From positions 39,554,245 to 39,618,244 of the forward strand of contig OX638372.1 in the NCBI GenBank assembly GCA_951812925.1: a stretch of 64,000 nucleotides of DNA, in the 5' to 3' direction. The stretch is from Calliopum simillimum (Eukaryota; Arthropoda; Insecta; Diptera; Lauxaniidae). Both the position numbers and the translations under genes were made by a program. Under the pieces are notes generated by a model. That model saw only the letters and a program-made list of their open reading frames with translations. It searched no databases and was not told where the DNA came from. Every line of letters begins with the position of its first letter. Position 1 is the stretch's first letter. Below, piece after piece: positions 1 to 9,644 of the stretch.

Positions 1-1300
1 TTAGCTAAAACAACAATATATTTCTAAGGTTAAGTATCAGATATTATTTTTTTTTATACCTTGACTCCAAATATAAAATTTGAGATATCACACGCTTCAT
101 TCCAAGTATTTTTGAGATCGCAATTAAAAAAAACCGCATCAAGCCGAGGTTTTTTATAAATAGTAGAAAGAAATTGCTTAATGAATGTTGATTATAAATA
201 GAAGTCGTAATTGCTGCAGCTGTTTAGGAGCTACATGAATTATTTATTTGCGTACAACATGTCGTATGAGTTACATTAATTTGTTCATAAAAATTTCAAG
301 AAAAGATATTTTTATGAATAATCACAAAACAAAGCGACTTAGCTTAGCTAATCTCCGTAATTATATCATGGGTGCGTATAGAAGAAATATTTTTGGTTAA
401 ATGAAGGGGTTTCCCATAAACGCAGTAAACTTTTACTTTGATGAAAAAAAACCTTGTGCATTGTTAGGTCGATATAAACAAATTTAGCTTTCTTTGCTAA
501 AAGTATACAAATTAGACGTAGGGGCGTGGTTCCTACCACACAAATAAAATATTTTATATAACATATGCAAGGCCTAGCAGTGTTCGTTGGTGTTGTAATT
601 ATTATGTTTTATTAAAAACTTTAAATTTAGTTGTTTTACATTCTTTTGTATAAATAGGAAAAATAAAAATTTAACAAAACCAAAACCTTCATGTTACCAC
701 AATACAATGTAATGCAATAAACAGAATTTCACATACATACCATAAAAGCTTTTCATACATACACACATTCACAGATAAATACATACAGACTTATAGCTAA
801 TTATTATGCGCGTTTCATGGAAAATTGTTACATTATCATAAATATTATCAACATCAGTGACAGCGAATCGACATTGATGAGTACAATTGAAACGCTTTGA
901 AAATCAATATGTGAACATTGTGCGGGTTCTCCCTATCGCTCCTCCTTAATTATGTTGCATTTGTTTGAGGAAATATTAGCGTAGGGGAGAGTGTGTCGAA
1001 ATTGTGTTTTATAGCAGCTTTTAATTAAACATCAATTAAACAGCAGTTGAATTAAATGAATTATATGTATTATTGGAATATATAATAGATAAAGCTAAAT
1101 TCATTGATAAATGACATTCATGTCTGGGGATCAAATGCTGGAAGCAAAACAAGTTAGGGTGTTATCTTTGGCATAGCGAAAAATAAATACACTATACCAT
1201 GTACTAAAAAAGTTAAAAAAAGTCTATTTTTATTGGGCATTCGAAATGTAGTGTTTTAAAAGTTTTCTTTGTATGTGCGATTGGCGCATATAACAAGTCA
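1..1300. other. AT-rich non-coding stretch
   Basis: I see no open frame with family resemblance, no tRNA-like structure and no clear terminal repeats here. The sequence is AT-rich with short homopolymer runs. It ends at the left terminal repeat of a mariner element. Confidence 0.5.
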
Positions 1301-1469
1301 TTCAATAAGTCCGTAGGATGGCACATAGATTGCGTTACTAGAATTTTTTCCATATGATTTGTATTTAGAACGAGACGTGTATAAATTTGACAGCAATCAG
1401 ACTATTGATTCGTGAGTTATAGCATTTTGTGTAAAGCAACTTTTGTAAGTGAAAAAAAGAATTGAAACT

Positions 1470-2218
1470 AGTAAGGGTGTAACGTTTGGCCTGGCCAAAC
1501 ATTAAATACCATACACTGCAGTATTTTGAAAATTTTGCTTATATGGGAGGTGCCACGCCCTTTTGTGCGAGCTCACCTAGTTTTTGCTCAGAGCGTGCAT
1601 TCATAGTTCTCAGTGCCTGAGTGAAATTCGGTTGGATTATCTCAAAAAACGTTTTAAGCATAGCGTTTTGAAGCTTTTGCTTATAAGGGAGGTGCCACGC
1701 CCTCTTGTCCGATTTCACCTAGTTTTTGTTGAGAGCTTGCATTTATAGTTCTTAGTGCCTGAGTAAAATTTAGTTTGATTATCTCAAAAAACGCTTTTAG
1801 TATAGCGTTTTAAAGCTTTTGCTTATATAAAAGGTGCCACGCCCTCTTGTCCGAATCCACCCAGTTTTTGCCCAGAGCTTGCGCTAATAAGTCGTAGTAT
1901 TTATATGTATTTGGGTTGAATTGTCGTGAAAAATACTACTAAAGTTGCATTTTTAACATATTTTTTGTATGGGCGGTAAGCGTGTCAGACATTTCAATCC
2001 CACGAGCTAACTTTTATGACAAAGCCAACGCACTAAATTTCATTGAATTATCATGGTTAGTTTTCCCGTAAAAAATATTTCCACACACAGCCAGCCAGAC
2101 AGACAGACATGGCTATATCGACACAGGAGGTGACGTTGATCAAGAATATATATATACTTTTCCTCCTTCTCTGTGTTACAAACGGAAGGACAAAGTGAAT
2201 ATACCCTGGGTGTAAGTG
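1470..2218 (+). repeat. tandem-unit dispersed repeat, copy 1 (inside mariner)
   Basis: Three head-to-tail units of 142 bp are marked by GTGCCACGCCC-type motifs at about 1550, 1692 and 1834. They are followed by a unique tail containing GACAGACAGACATGGCTATA, a TATATATA stretch and GTTACAAACGGAAGGAC, ending near GTGAATATACCC. The same architecture recurs at 21905-22650, so this is a family. I do not recognise a coding domain. It sits between the mariner 5' region and the transposase start, so it inserted after the mariner. Confidence 0.75.
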
Positions 2219-2790
2219 AATTTCGAGTTTTGATAAAGCATTGCTTTTTGATGAAAAAAATTATAGTGGAAACCAAACAATGGCTTGATAAACCTTATCC
2301 GAACTCCGCTCCATCGAGACAAATGGATTGCTGACTTTTAACGTGGTCGTATCAGCACAAATGATGCAGAGTGCAGTAGAGGCTGTTATTCCAGAAAACG
2401 TAAAAATAACCCACAAATTCATTTTGAACGATCGCAAATTGAAAGTTCACGAGCTAGCTGACATTGTAATGATATCAGATGGTAGTGTTTTACCATTTTA
2501 TACGAGCATTTGGATATGTGAAATCTCTGTGCAAAGTGGGTGCCGCGTGAGCTCACAGTCGACCAAAACAACAACGAATTAATGCTTCAGAGGAGTGTTT
2601 GGCGCTGTTGAACCACAATAAAATTGCATTCTATCGTCGACACGTGGCAATGGATGCAACATGGCTTTACTGTTACATACCAGAATCCAAAAGACAGTCA
2701 GCTGAGGCCTATTTTGACGACGACAGAAATCGTACTATAAAAGTGGTATTGAAAAGTTGGAAAACCACTATATGTACTCGTTGAATCGCC
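2219..2790 (+). pseudogene. mariner transposase pseudogene, frameshifted and internally deleted
   Basis: Fragments in shifting frames read as mariner transposase. An N-terminal helix-turn-helix part contains IKHCFL and KQWLDK. A middle part contains PENVKITHKFILNDRKLK and HELAD. A later part has MDATWLYCYIPESKRQSAE, corresponding to the first catalytic Asp block. After SAE the sequence jumps to EAYFDDDRN and then a C-terminal tail, so several hundred bases holding the second and third catalytic Asp residues are missing. There are frameshifts near 2500-2600. Non-functional; identity is inferred from family knowledge. Confidence 0.8.
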
Positions 2791-2864
2791 CTATGTTGAA
2801 TAATAAAATCGAGTTTTGTTTAAATTTTGTTTTTTTCTTACTTATCCTACGGACTTATTGAATA

Positions 2865-3555
2865 ACCTGTTAGTAACCTCCTCATCGTACAAAATTTGAT
2901 AAATTTATCAGGCTAAATTTTTCAGTAAACGAGATTTTCACTGACAAACAGTCAGTAAGACATGACTAAATTGAATCAGTAGTTTTTATTAATGCCTGAA
3001 ATGCATCCTTTTATGCGTTACATACGGAATAACAAAATGAACTTACACCCTGGATGTAGGGCATTCAAAAAAAAACAAAAAACTGTTGAGTCCATTATAA
3101 TTACTAGGCAAAACAAAACAATTCTTTTTATGTTCTAAGTATATGTGTATTATTAATTAAAATATACATTTACATCATAAATTTTATGGAGTTGTCAACT
3201 TTTTTGCTGAAACCATCAACCCCAAACCCTAATCAATGTCAGCCATAATCGTTACCTCAAATAACTTTTGCTGATTAGGATTGGGGACTTTTTTTTTTGC
3301 GATGAGACATTAATGAAATCCACGAATTGTAATAAATCATCGAAGATAAGCTGGCGGATATTGATTGCACGAAAAATTATTTTAATAAACGAAGGATGTT
3401 TTTAATTTATTTCAGCAAATAAATTGTGTCATTTATTCTTTTATTTTTCTGCGAAAAATAAGTAGTTGGTTTTAATAAAAAAAAAATTTGATACATAAAT
3501 GTTGCTCATATGTCATGGTGGACCAAATATTTGCACTGCATGGAAGGAGAATGAT
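2865..3555. other. AT-rich non-coding stretch
   Basis: No supported gene. It contains short A/T runs only. Confidence 0.4.
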
Positions 3556-3727
3556 TTTTAAACACGTCCATTAAGTTTGCAGAGCGAAAATGGCTTAAGT
3601 TTAAGCTAGCGAGCTAACTTTTTTTTTAAAAAATGAAGAGCCTAAAATTCGGCGTTAGTGCCTTTAATTAGCCTATTATTAGGGCATCTTTTTTTTCGCT
3701 CTGCTAACTTAATGGACGTTTTTTAAA
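3556..3727. mobile_element. small TIR element (MITE-like), about 170 bp
   Basis: About 30 bases at the left (core ACGTCCATTAAGTT then GCAGAGCGAAAA) recur as reverse complement at 3693-3727, with two or three mismatches. The outer edges are TTTAAA-like, so a TTAA target is possible but not provable here. The 100-bp interior has no coding content. Confidence 0.6.
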
Positions 3728-4195
3728 CCATCGCAGAAAATTGTAGAGTGCAAGCTGTTATCAATCACGTTTTCCCACAAGTGAAGGCAGGTTTTTTAAA
3801 ATGGATCCACCCAAATTTAATGTGGAGTACTTTGAAATTGTCTTCAGATTTCAGATCTATACGAACATTTGGAAATTCCACGATTATCCCCAAAAAACTG
3901 AAGGAGGATGTCAAAAAAGTGAGCTGAAAATTTTTAAAATTTTTTGGAGGTCACCGTCGTTTTATGCAAAATCTCATATTGAAACGAATTTAATTTTATT
4001 ACGTCCTCAAAAATGCTCAAAATGAGTCGTAAGACATATCAAATTTTTCGTCTTAAATCTAATCATCAACCATATATTATTTTTCATCAAAAACACGCAA
4101 AAAACCTATTTTCGAAATTTCACCCTACTGGATAAAACTTGTTTTCACAAGATTATTACAAAATTACGAAAGGAACAATTATCTAGAAAAAAAAA
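3728..4195. other. non-coding stretch
   Basis: A 74-codon open frame at 3801-4025 has no recognisable motif and I do not regard it as a gene. Nothing else is seen. Confidence 0.4.
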
Positions 4196-4197
4196 TT

Positions 4198-4715
4198 TTA
4201 CCGGGCGGAGGTAAAAATGTTCACCGATCCCCATTAATTTTTTCCCTCCAATATTTCTCTTAAGTATACTACAACATTTCTTCCAGCCTTAAAGGGGGCG
4301 ACCCTACAAAAAATTTTTCAAAAAAGATCCAAAAAATTCCTCATTGCCGGGAGAGGAAAAAAATTTTCGCAGACCCCATTAAATTTGTTTCTCCAACATT
4401 TTTTTCGAACATATTAGCCCCTTTTATTCTTCCCTTAAGGAGCCTTCCATACAAAATTGATTATTTCTATCCAAATTTTGTATATGAGGCCCCTTAAGAG
4501 GTGTAAAAAAGAGAATAATATATTGAAGAAAACCGTTGAGGAATAACTAATGGGAGTAGGTGGACATTTTTTTCGCCTCCCGGCCACGAGGAATTTTTTT
4601 GATGTTTTTATCAAAATTTTGTATAGGAGCTTCCTTATGTAGATGAACAATTGGAGAGGTAAGCTTAGTGGGGGTCGGTGAACATTTTAACCCTCTTCCG
4701 GCAACGAAGAATACT
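4198..4715. repeat. long imperfect inverted repeat with internal duplication
   Basis: The left half reads CCGGGCGGAGG, AAAATGTTCACCGATCCCCA and so on; the right half ends with the reverse complement (CGGTGAACATTTTAACCCTC, then CCGGCAACGAAGAA). Each half contains the module CCGGGAG.. CATTAA twice, so four related modules of about 130-170 bp are arranged two forward, two reverse around a centre near 4450-4480. It resembles a decayed foldback transposon. No coding sequence. Confidence 0.6.
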
Positions 4716-5009
4716 TTAGTGCTCGTTTTTTATATTTATTCTTTAAATAGTCTTAAAATTATTCAAATACATTAAATTCTTTTCCAAAATTTAACAACAA
4801 AAATCGAAGGGTATGATCATTGATAAAAATTGCATTTTAGTTTTGAAAGTTCAAAATTTTATAATTTTTTATAAAAATTTTCTTAAAAAAATAAAACTTT
4901 TAAAAAAACCAATCACATGATTTGGCAGGCTATAGGCGGAGTAATGAGCATTTCAAAAAACTAATTAATGTCGATAAAAAAATTTTTAAAAATCATGGAT
5001 GCTAGTCCT

Positions 5010-5485
5010 AGTGATGACCAAACCAAGACCAAGACCAAGACCATAGCGGTCTTGGTCTTGGTCTTGTTCTTGCACATTGAGTCTTGGTCTTGGTCTTCCT
5101 TTTGATATTGAGTCTTGGTCTTGGTCTTGATCTTGGTCATTAAGTCTTGGTCTCGGTCTTGATCTTGGTCTTGAAAGAATTTCCAAAGATTGTTGAGTTT
5201 TAAATATTTCCAAACGTTATTTTTACAAAGCAGTTGGGTTTTTAAGATACTAAATTTAGAATTGAGATATGATTTTATGATTGAAAGGGGCGTGACAGAC
5301 CTATTAACTATAAATTCGCAAGACTAAAAAGCAGTCTTGGTCTTGATGATCTTCGTAAGCATACCAAGACCATTGCAGTCTTGGTCTTGGTCTTGCCATG
5401 ATATCAGCGTCTTGGTCTCGGTCTTGTTCTTGCAAAATTACCAAGACCAAGACCAAGAAGCAAGACCAAGACTAATTTTGCTCAT
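5010..5485. repeat. CAAGAC/GTCTTG hexamer repeat in both orientations (foldback)
   Basis: Blocks of CCAAGA and TCTTGG hexamers lie in opposite orientations at 5022-5043, 5049-5175 and 5334-5480, so the region can fold back on itself several times. The outer flanks (CTAGTGATGA near 5007 and TCATCACTAG near 5482) are also mutually inverted. The minus strand reads as an Arg-Pro/Asp-Gln low-complexity frame (4986-5213), which is a by-product of the hexamer and not a gene. Confidence 0.75.
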
Positions 5486-5675
5486 CACTAGCTAGTCCCA
5501 ACTAGTACTATAAGAAAACAAAGTTTCAAAAAAATCGGAGATGCAAAAGCTAATAATATCCGGTTACGTTTGTATTGCCCCATGTGTATATAGGTTTTTT
5601 TTAAAGAAACGCAACAGGTACGATTTTTGGAATTGCAGATCTGAAATATGGATACAATTTCCAAATACTTTACGC

Positions 5676-6420
5676 TTAATTTGGGTATGTATGTATGTAT
5701 TCTCCTTTAACTCCTAAGAGGAGCATAGGGCCAATATGAAACATCTCCATTCGTCGCGATCCCTTGCGATGACTTTGATCTCTTGCCATGACTTTCCCGA
5801 TTCTTGGATTTCCTTTTCCAGCGACCTTTTCCAGTTGGTTTTGGGTCTACCACGTGCTCTACTGCCTTGTGAATTCCACTCAAGAGCCTGGCGACAAACT
5901 TCGCTGTGTGGTTTCCGGAGAGTGTGACCAATCCATCACCATTTGCGCAGCTTGACCTCGTTTGCTATAGCCCTCTGATTGCATTTTTGATGTAGCTCGG
6001 CATTTGATATAGTGCGAGGCCACCAAATCTTTAGTATACACCTTAAGCATTTGTTGACGAATACTTGCAGCTTGGTCGTTAGTTGTTCAGTAACATGCCA
6101 TGTTTCGCACCCATATAACAAAACCGATTTCACATTCGAATCCAAAATGCGCACTCTTGTTTTAGTGGATATAACGGGTGAAGACCATATTTTGTTCAGT
6201 TGAGCAAACGCGCCTATTGCTTTTGCTATTCTTGAGTTGATATCCTCTTTTGCTCCACCATCCATGGAGACAATGCTGCCTAAATACGTGAAGCTATCGA
6301 CGTTTTCGATGTCATCACTGCCAGCTCTAAACGTGATGTCATCCCTGTTTGCGTTTAACTTCATGCTTTTAGTCTTGGATACGTTAATTTTTAGGCCGAC
6401 CTTTTGTGGTTAATTTGGGT
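5676..6420 (-). mobile_element. 5'-truncated non-LTR retrotransposon (RTE/CR1-like) with 11-bp target duplication
   Basis: The insert 5687-6409 is flanked by direct repeats TTAATTTGGGT at 5676-5686 and 6410-6420. It reads on the minus strand. Its 3' end (low coordinate) finishes in a short ATAC-type microsatellite tail, typical of non-LTR elements. The 5' end is truncated inside the reverse transcriptase ORF. The small size plus a clean target duplication indicates a dead-on-arrival insertion. Confidence 0.85.
5707..6405 (-). pseudogene. reverse transcriptase C-terminal fragment of the non-LTR element
   Basis: Minus-strand reading gives GLKINVSKTKSMKLN-like sequence, then FTYLGSIVS, a run of Lys/Ala-rich helix, LLYGCETW and a Cys/Trp-rich tail with GRPKTNWKRSLEKEIQ. 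This pattern (YLG.., YG.E.W, GRP) is the thumb/C-terminal end of RTE- or CR1-type non-LTR polyproteins. One frame change near 5935 breaks it into 6364-5936 and 5931-5707. The endonuclease and the RT catalytic core are absent because of 5' truncation. Confidence 0.75.
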
Positions 6421-7455
6421 GGTTTCATTTTAAAAACTTACCTTCACTTGTAGGAAAGCGTGCAATATCACAATAACAAAAAAGCTCGCTTATCTGAGCA
6501 AGGCCCGGAGGGGGAACTTATATCATAAAATTAACAAGATTAACTAGAGATTTTTTTCTTCGAAGGCTTAAGCCGTCACCAGCAGCTAAGTTATAGTTTT
6601 GATGCAGTACAATTAAGTTTGAGTATTGAACATTGAGTCTTGTATCCCAGTAAAGTAAGCTTACAAATATAAATTTATGAATTAAAAGAAAGACATTTAA
6701 GGTGGTAGAACTCCTTCATTTATAATCCAGAGCTTAAGGTTTCAAAACGTGGCTTAATTTTATAGCAATACTATTAAAGTATTAGATTATAAAGCATTTC
6801 ATATTAAATTAACTAATCTAGTGACGATTACAATAAGTTAAGCAAGAAAGCAGAGTTTCTTTCAAATTGAAAAATTTGTATTCCCTGAAATGTAACAAAA
6901 AAAAATTACTTATTAAGGACAGCTTTGAATAAAATGTCCATGGAGATGCAGCATATGTTTTGTAACGTAACAATTTTCTTTTGAATTATATTTTTATTTT
7001 ATATTCTAAATGCTTCAGACAATTTTTTTTTTTTTTTTTTTTTTTTGTCCTTGCCAATTTTTATTGTTGTCAACTTTTTTGTCAAGCAAAAAAGTTTCAA
7101 AGTAGTAAAATTTTTTCATCGTAGAAAGATGACAGGATAAGAAACTGTTCAGTCTGACAGTCTTAGGGATATCCTTTGCTTGAAGTGAGTGAATAAGTAT
7201 GGGAATGATGTACCAAAACTTTTTTGGCTAAACGGCGTCATTATTGCAGTACTCTTTCTTGTAAATTTTTATTCAAAAAGTAATTTGTATTTAATAAAAA
7301 AAAACTAACATTACTAAGTTGGGCTAAATTTTGTGTAAGTACTTATGTTTTATAACTTGTCAAAAAAAAAAAAAAAATATACCAGAGAATGAACTACTTA
7401 TGTGTGTACATAAGCTTTTGCAAATGATAAAGAAAAAACCATCCTGCTTTGTCAC
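6421..7455. other. non-coding stretch with a long T run
   Basis: No gene supported. A homopolymer of about 26 T lies at about 7021-7046, with AT-rich sequence on either side. Confidence 0.4.
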
Positions 7456-7559
7456 TTCCCAAGAGGAAAAATTTCTAGCGCTTCTGATCCAAGCACTTCA
7501 AAAGTGCTTGTCCCCATAGAAATTTAGAAGCACTATCACAATGATTTTTTAAAAGGCTG

Positions 7560-7612
7560 CAGTAAGAACAACGTGAGTTCGAACCCAGCCCGGGTGATTT
7601 TTTTTCCGTTTT
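7560..7612 (+). other. tRNA B-box-like segment followed by T run
   Basis: GTGAGTTCGAACCCAGCCC matches the internal promoter B box and T-arm of a tRNA and is followed by a run of T, a possible RNA polymerase III stop. I cannot build a full cloverleaf upstream, so this is a tRNA-derived fragment at most. Confidence 0.4.
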
Positions 7613-7762
7613 TTTTTATTTGTTTTTGCTTTATTTTTTTTTTTTTCTCATTTTTATTTACTTTTGCTTACTTGAATTGAAACTGATTGCACGATGATTC
7701 TATGTAATGCTGCAGAACAACATTTGCTTAATATATAAATTTAATACCTCTTCATATCATCG

Positions 7763-7853
7763 GGCGTTGGTGGAGCGGTCTAAAGGGTTGGTAAATGTAA
7801 GAGAAAAATATTTAGCACGCGGAGGGTCGTGGATTCAAATCCTGGCGCGGCCA
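7763..7853 (+). pseudogene. tRNA-like sequence (Leu/Ser type), degenerate, SINE-like
   Basis: GGTGGAGCGGTCTAAAGG matches a class II (long variable arm) tRNA A box, and GTGGATTCAAATCCTGG matches a T arm with a changed closing base. The acceptor ends (GGCGTTG and CGCGGCC) pair at about five of seven positions, and a T run follows at 7854. The anticodon arm cannot be folded convincingly. It is a pseudo-tRNA or SINE head rather than a working tRNA gene. Confidence 0.5.
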
Positions 7854-8613
7854 GTTTTTTTTTTTCTTTTTTTTGAATTTTATTGAAAAAACGCTTACCG
7901 CAGCATTACAAATAAGCGCTTTAAAAACTCTTTTTTGGTAAGGCTGCGGTAAGCTTTTGCTCGCTTACATCCTATGACATGCAATGTTAAAAAGAAAGTA
8001 TTGTTCTTACGGAGCGGAAGCGCTTATTGGTGAAAAGGATGCACTTCAGAAGGGTTTTTGAAGCACTTTTTTTCCCCTTGGGTTACCACTTGACATGGTA
8101 AAAGAGCTTAAAATGTATCCTTAGTGGTTAAAAAGGGTAACTCTTGGTGTACATTTTTTATGAACAGATACTTGGTAAACTTTAACAAAAATATTAAAAC
8201 TATAAACTTCTGCCATTGACACACTTGGTATAAAGAATACATGAATGGCCACTGCGGTAGTAGCACACATGTGTGGGTCATTTCATAGAAATGTGATTAA
8301 ATTATTCTACTGATATCGGTGGTTTTTTGAGAATCATCTTTTAGCTTTATTGTATGTAATTGAGCTAGCCACGTGTACATGATGATAATCAATTGTAAAT
8401 AAAAAGATATTTAAAAATTTTTGCCGCCATATTGGATCTGCCATTTTGAATTTAAAATTTTTACTTTCAGATTCTTAATCAGAGTCTGTTAAAACTCTCG
8501 AACACCGATTTTCTTGTAAATCAGAGATTTTTAAAAACTTTTCAAATGAATGAATATTATTTATTTATATGAACCATTCATCACAATCAAATAGTTTCAA
8601 AGATATAATCTAC

Positions 8614-8774
8614 CATGGTTGAATTACCCTGGTTGCAGCGATAACAAATGCTGCTTCTTCTTAAACTACGAAAATGTCAAAATTTTCTAGTCTTTTGACA
8701 GATAGCAAGGCAAGATCAGGGTCCCATTTTTGTTTATTTTGACAACTTGCCATAGCTAGTGTTATTGAATCATG
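8614..8774 (+). mobile_element. 161-bp hAT-like MITE, copy 1
   Basis: It begins CATGGTTGAATTACCCTGG and ends in an imperfect inverse of that (CCAT.GTTATTGAATCATG type, partly decayed). It is flanked by 8-bp direct repeats with one mismatch, TAATCTAC at 8606-8613 and TGATCTAC at 8775-8782. Related copies lie at 54901-55061, 62969-63126 and 63135-63295. The 8-bp duplication and CA..TG ends fit the hAT superfamily; that assignment is inference. Confidence 0.8.
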
Positions 8775-8782
8775 TGATCTAC

Positions 8783-9640
8783 TATGTTTTGTGAGGGCTT
8801 AGTATCACCCATTTTTTTAAAGTGTGTCGTTTTTCTCCGTCCAAATTTTACTCATATACTAAGAATATTAAATAGCGAACACGGACAGGAGAGCATGGCA
8901 CCTCTCATAAAAATAAAAAATAAAAAATCCAAAATGCAATATAGCCATTCCATGCCTAGCGTACCAAGATCTGCCACACCCCTTCCGATTTCCGATTTCC
9001 GAAATTTGGTACATGGTTTTGGTTTTTCGTGACTTGTGGAGGGGTGCAAAGAGTGAGTGGAAAAATCGGTAAATTGCGACAAACTCTCCTCAAATAATTG
9101 TCAATAACTTAGACATTTCTTAACCGATTTTCATGCTCAGACCATTTTTGGAAAGGTATTGAATTAGGCTATAAGCTGAAAATAATTTTTTTGTATTTGA
9201 TAAAAAGAACTAAATTCACTATGTACTATTTAAGTACTAAACTACAAAAAACGTGCTCAGCTACACCTTTTTACCGTCCAAAATATATTTTTTGGAAAGA
9301 AAAAAAAAATAATATTCTTTTATGGTATATGACAAAATTTCAAGAAGATATCTTTCAAACTATGGCTGCAATTTGATAAAGAGCATCCAGACTGGCAGAA
9401 TCTCTTAATGTAAACAAGGATAGAACGCAAACGAGCGCCTACAAGTGCCCAATTTTTTCACGAATTAAAGAAAAATCATTTGGCAAAAAGACCCCGTTGT
9501 CGCCAGAGTGGTAGTAGGTGGTAGTTTTTTTGTAGCTCTATGACTCTCTAATTTGTATCTCTCGCGGCTAACCTTTCATCATGTATGCAAAAGCCACTAA
9601 TATTTTCTCATTTAGTATCGATAACACTATGCAACAGCCA
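8783..9640. other. non-coding stretch
   Basis: Open frames of up to 82 codons on both strands (8784-9082) lack any motif. Nothing else is supported. Confidence 0.4.
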
Positions 9641-9644
9641 AATC

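Larger units (their letters stand above)
1301..2862 (+). mobile_element. mariner element, degenerate, with a repeat element inserted
   Basis: The ends are perfect 19-bp inverted repeats, TTCAATAAGTCCGTAGGAT at 1301-1319 and its reverse complement at 2844-2862. The right end is followed by TA (2863-2864), as expected for mariner; the left has CA (1299-1300), probably a decayed TA. About 165 bases of mariner 5' region are followed by roughly 750 bases of an unrelated tandem-repeat element (about 1470-2218), after which mariner coding sequence begins. The transposase is frameshifted and internally deleted, so this copy cannot code for a functional enzyme. Confidence 0.85.
7458..8083. mobile_element. 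TIR/foldback element containing tRNA-like segments
   Basis: CCCAAGAGGAAAAA at 7458 is matched by the reverse complement of TTTTTTTCCCCTTGGG ending at 8082, and GTGCTTC/GAAGCAC motifs follow inward on both sides. Inside are a small hairpin (AAGCACTTCAAAAGTGCTT near 7490), a foldback GCTTACCGCAGC...GCTGCGGTAAGC at about 7896-7954, and two tRNA-like segments each followed by a T run. I infer a small non-autonomous DNA element that carries or captured tRNA-derived sequence. Confidence 0.5.

Noticed and set aside
1550..1960. CRISPR-like array because of regular repeats
   Set aside because: Units are 142 bp long direct repeats without short repeat-spacer pattern, in an insect-type genome.
4986..5213. 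Arg/Pro and Asp/Gln-rich 75-codon frame
   Set aside because: Direct translation of the CAAGAC hexamer; no start context or homology.
7021..7046. Poly(A)/poly(T) tail of a retrotransposed gene
   Set aside because: No coding or repeat sequence ends at it; a simple homopolymer.
7763..7853. Functional tRNA gene
   Set aside because: Acceptor and T stems are mispaired and the anticodon arm does not fold; kept only as a tRNA-like pseudogene.
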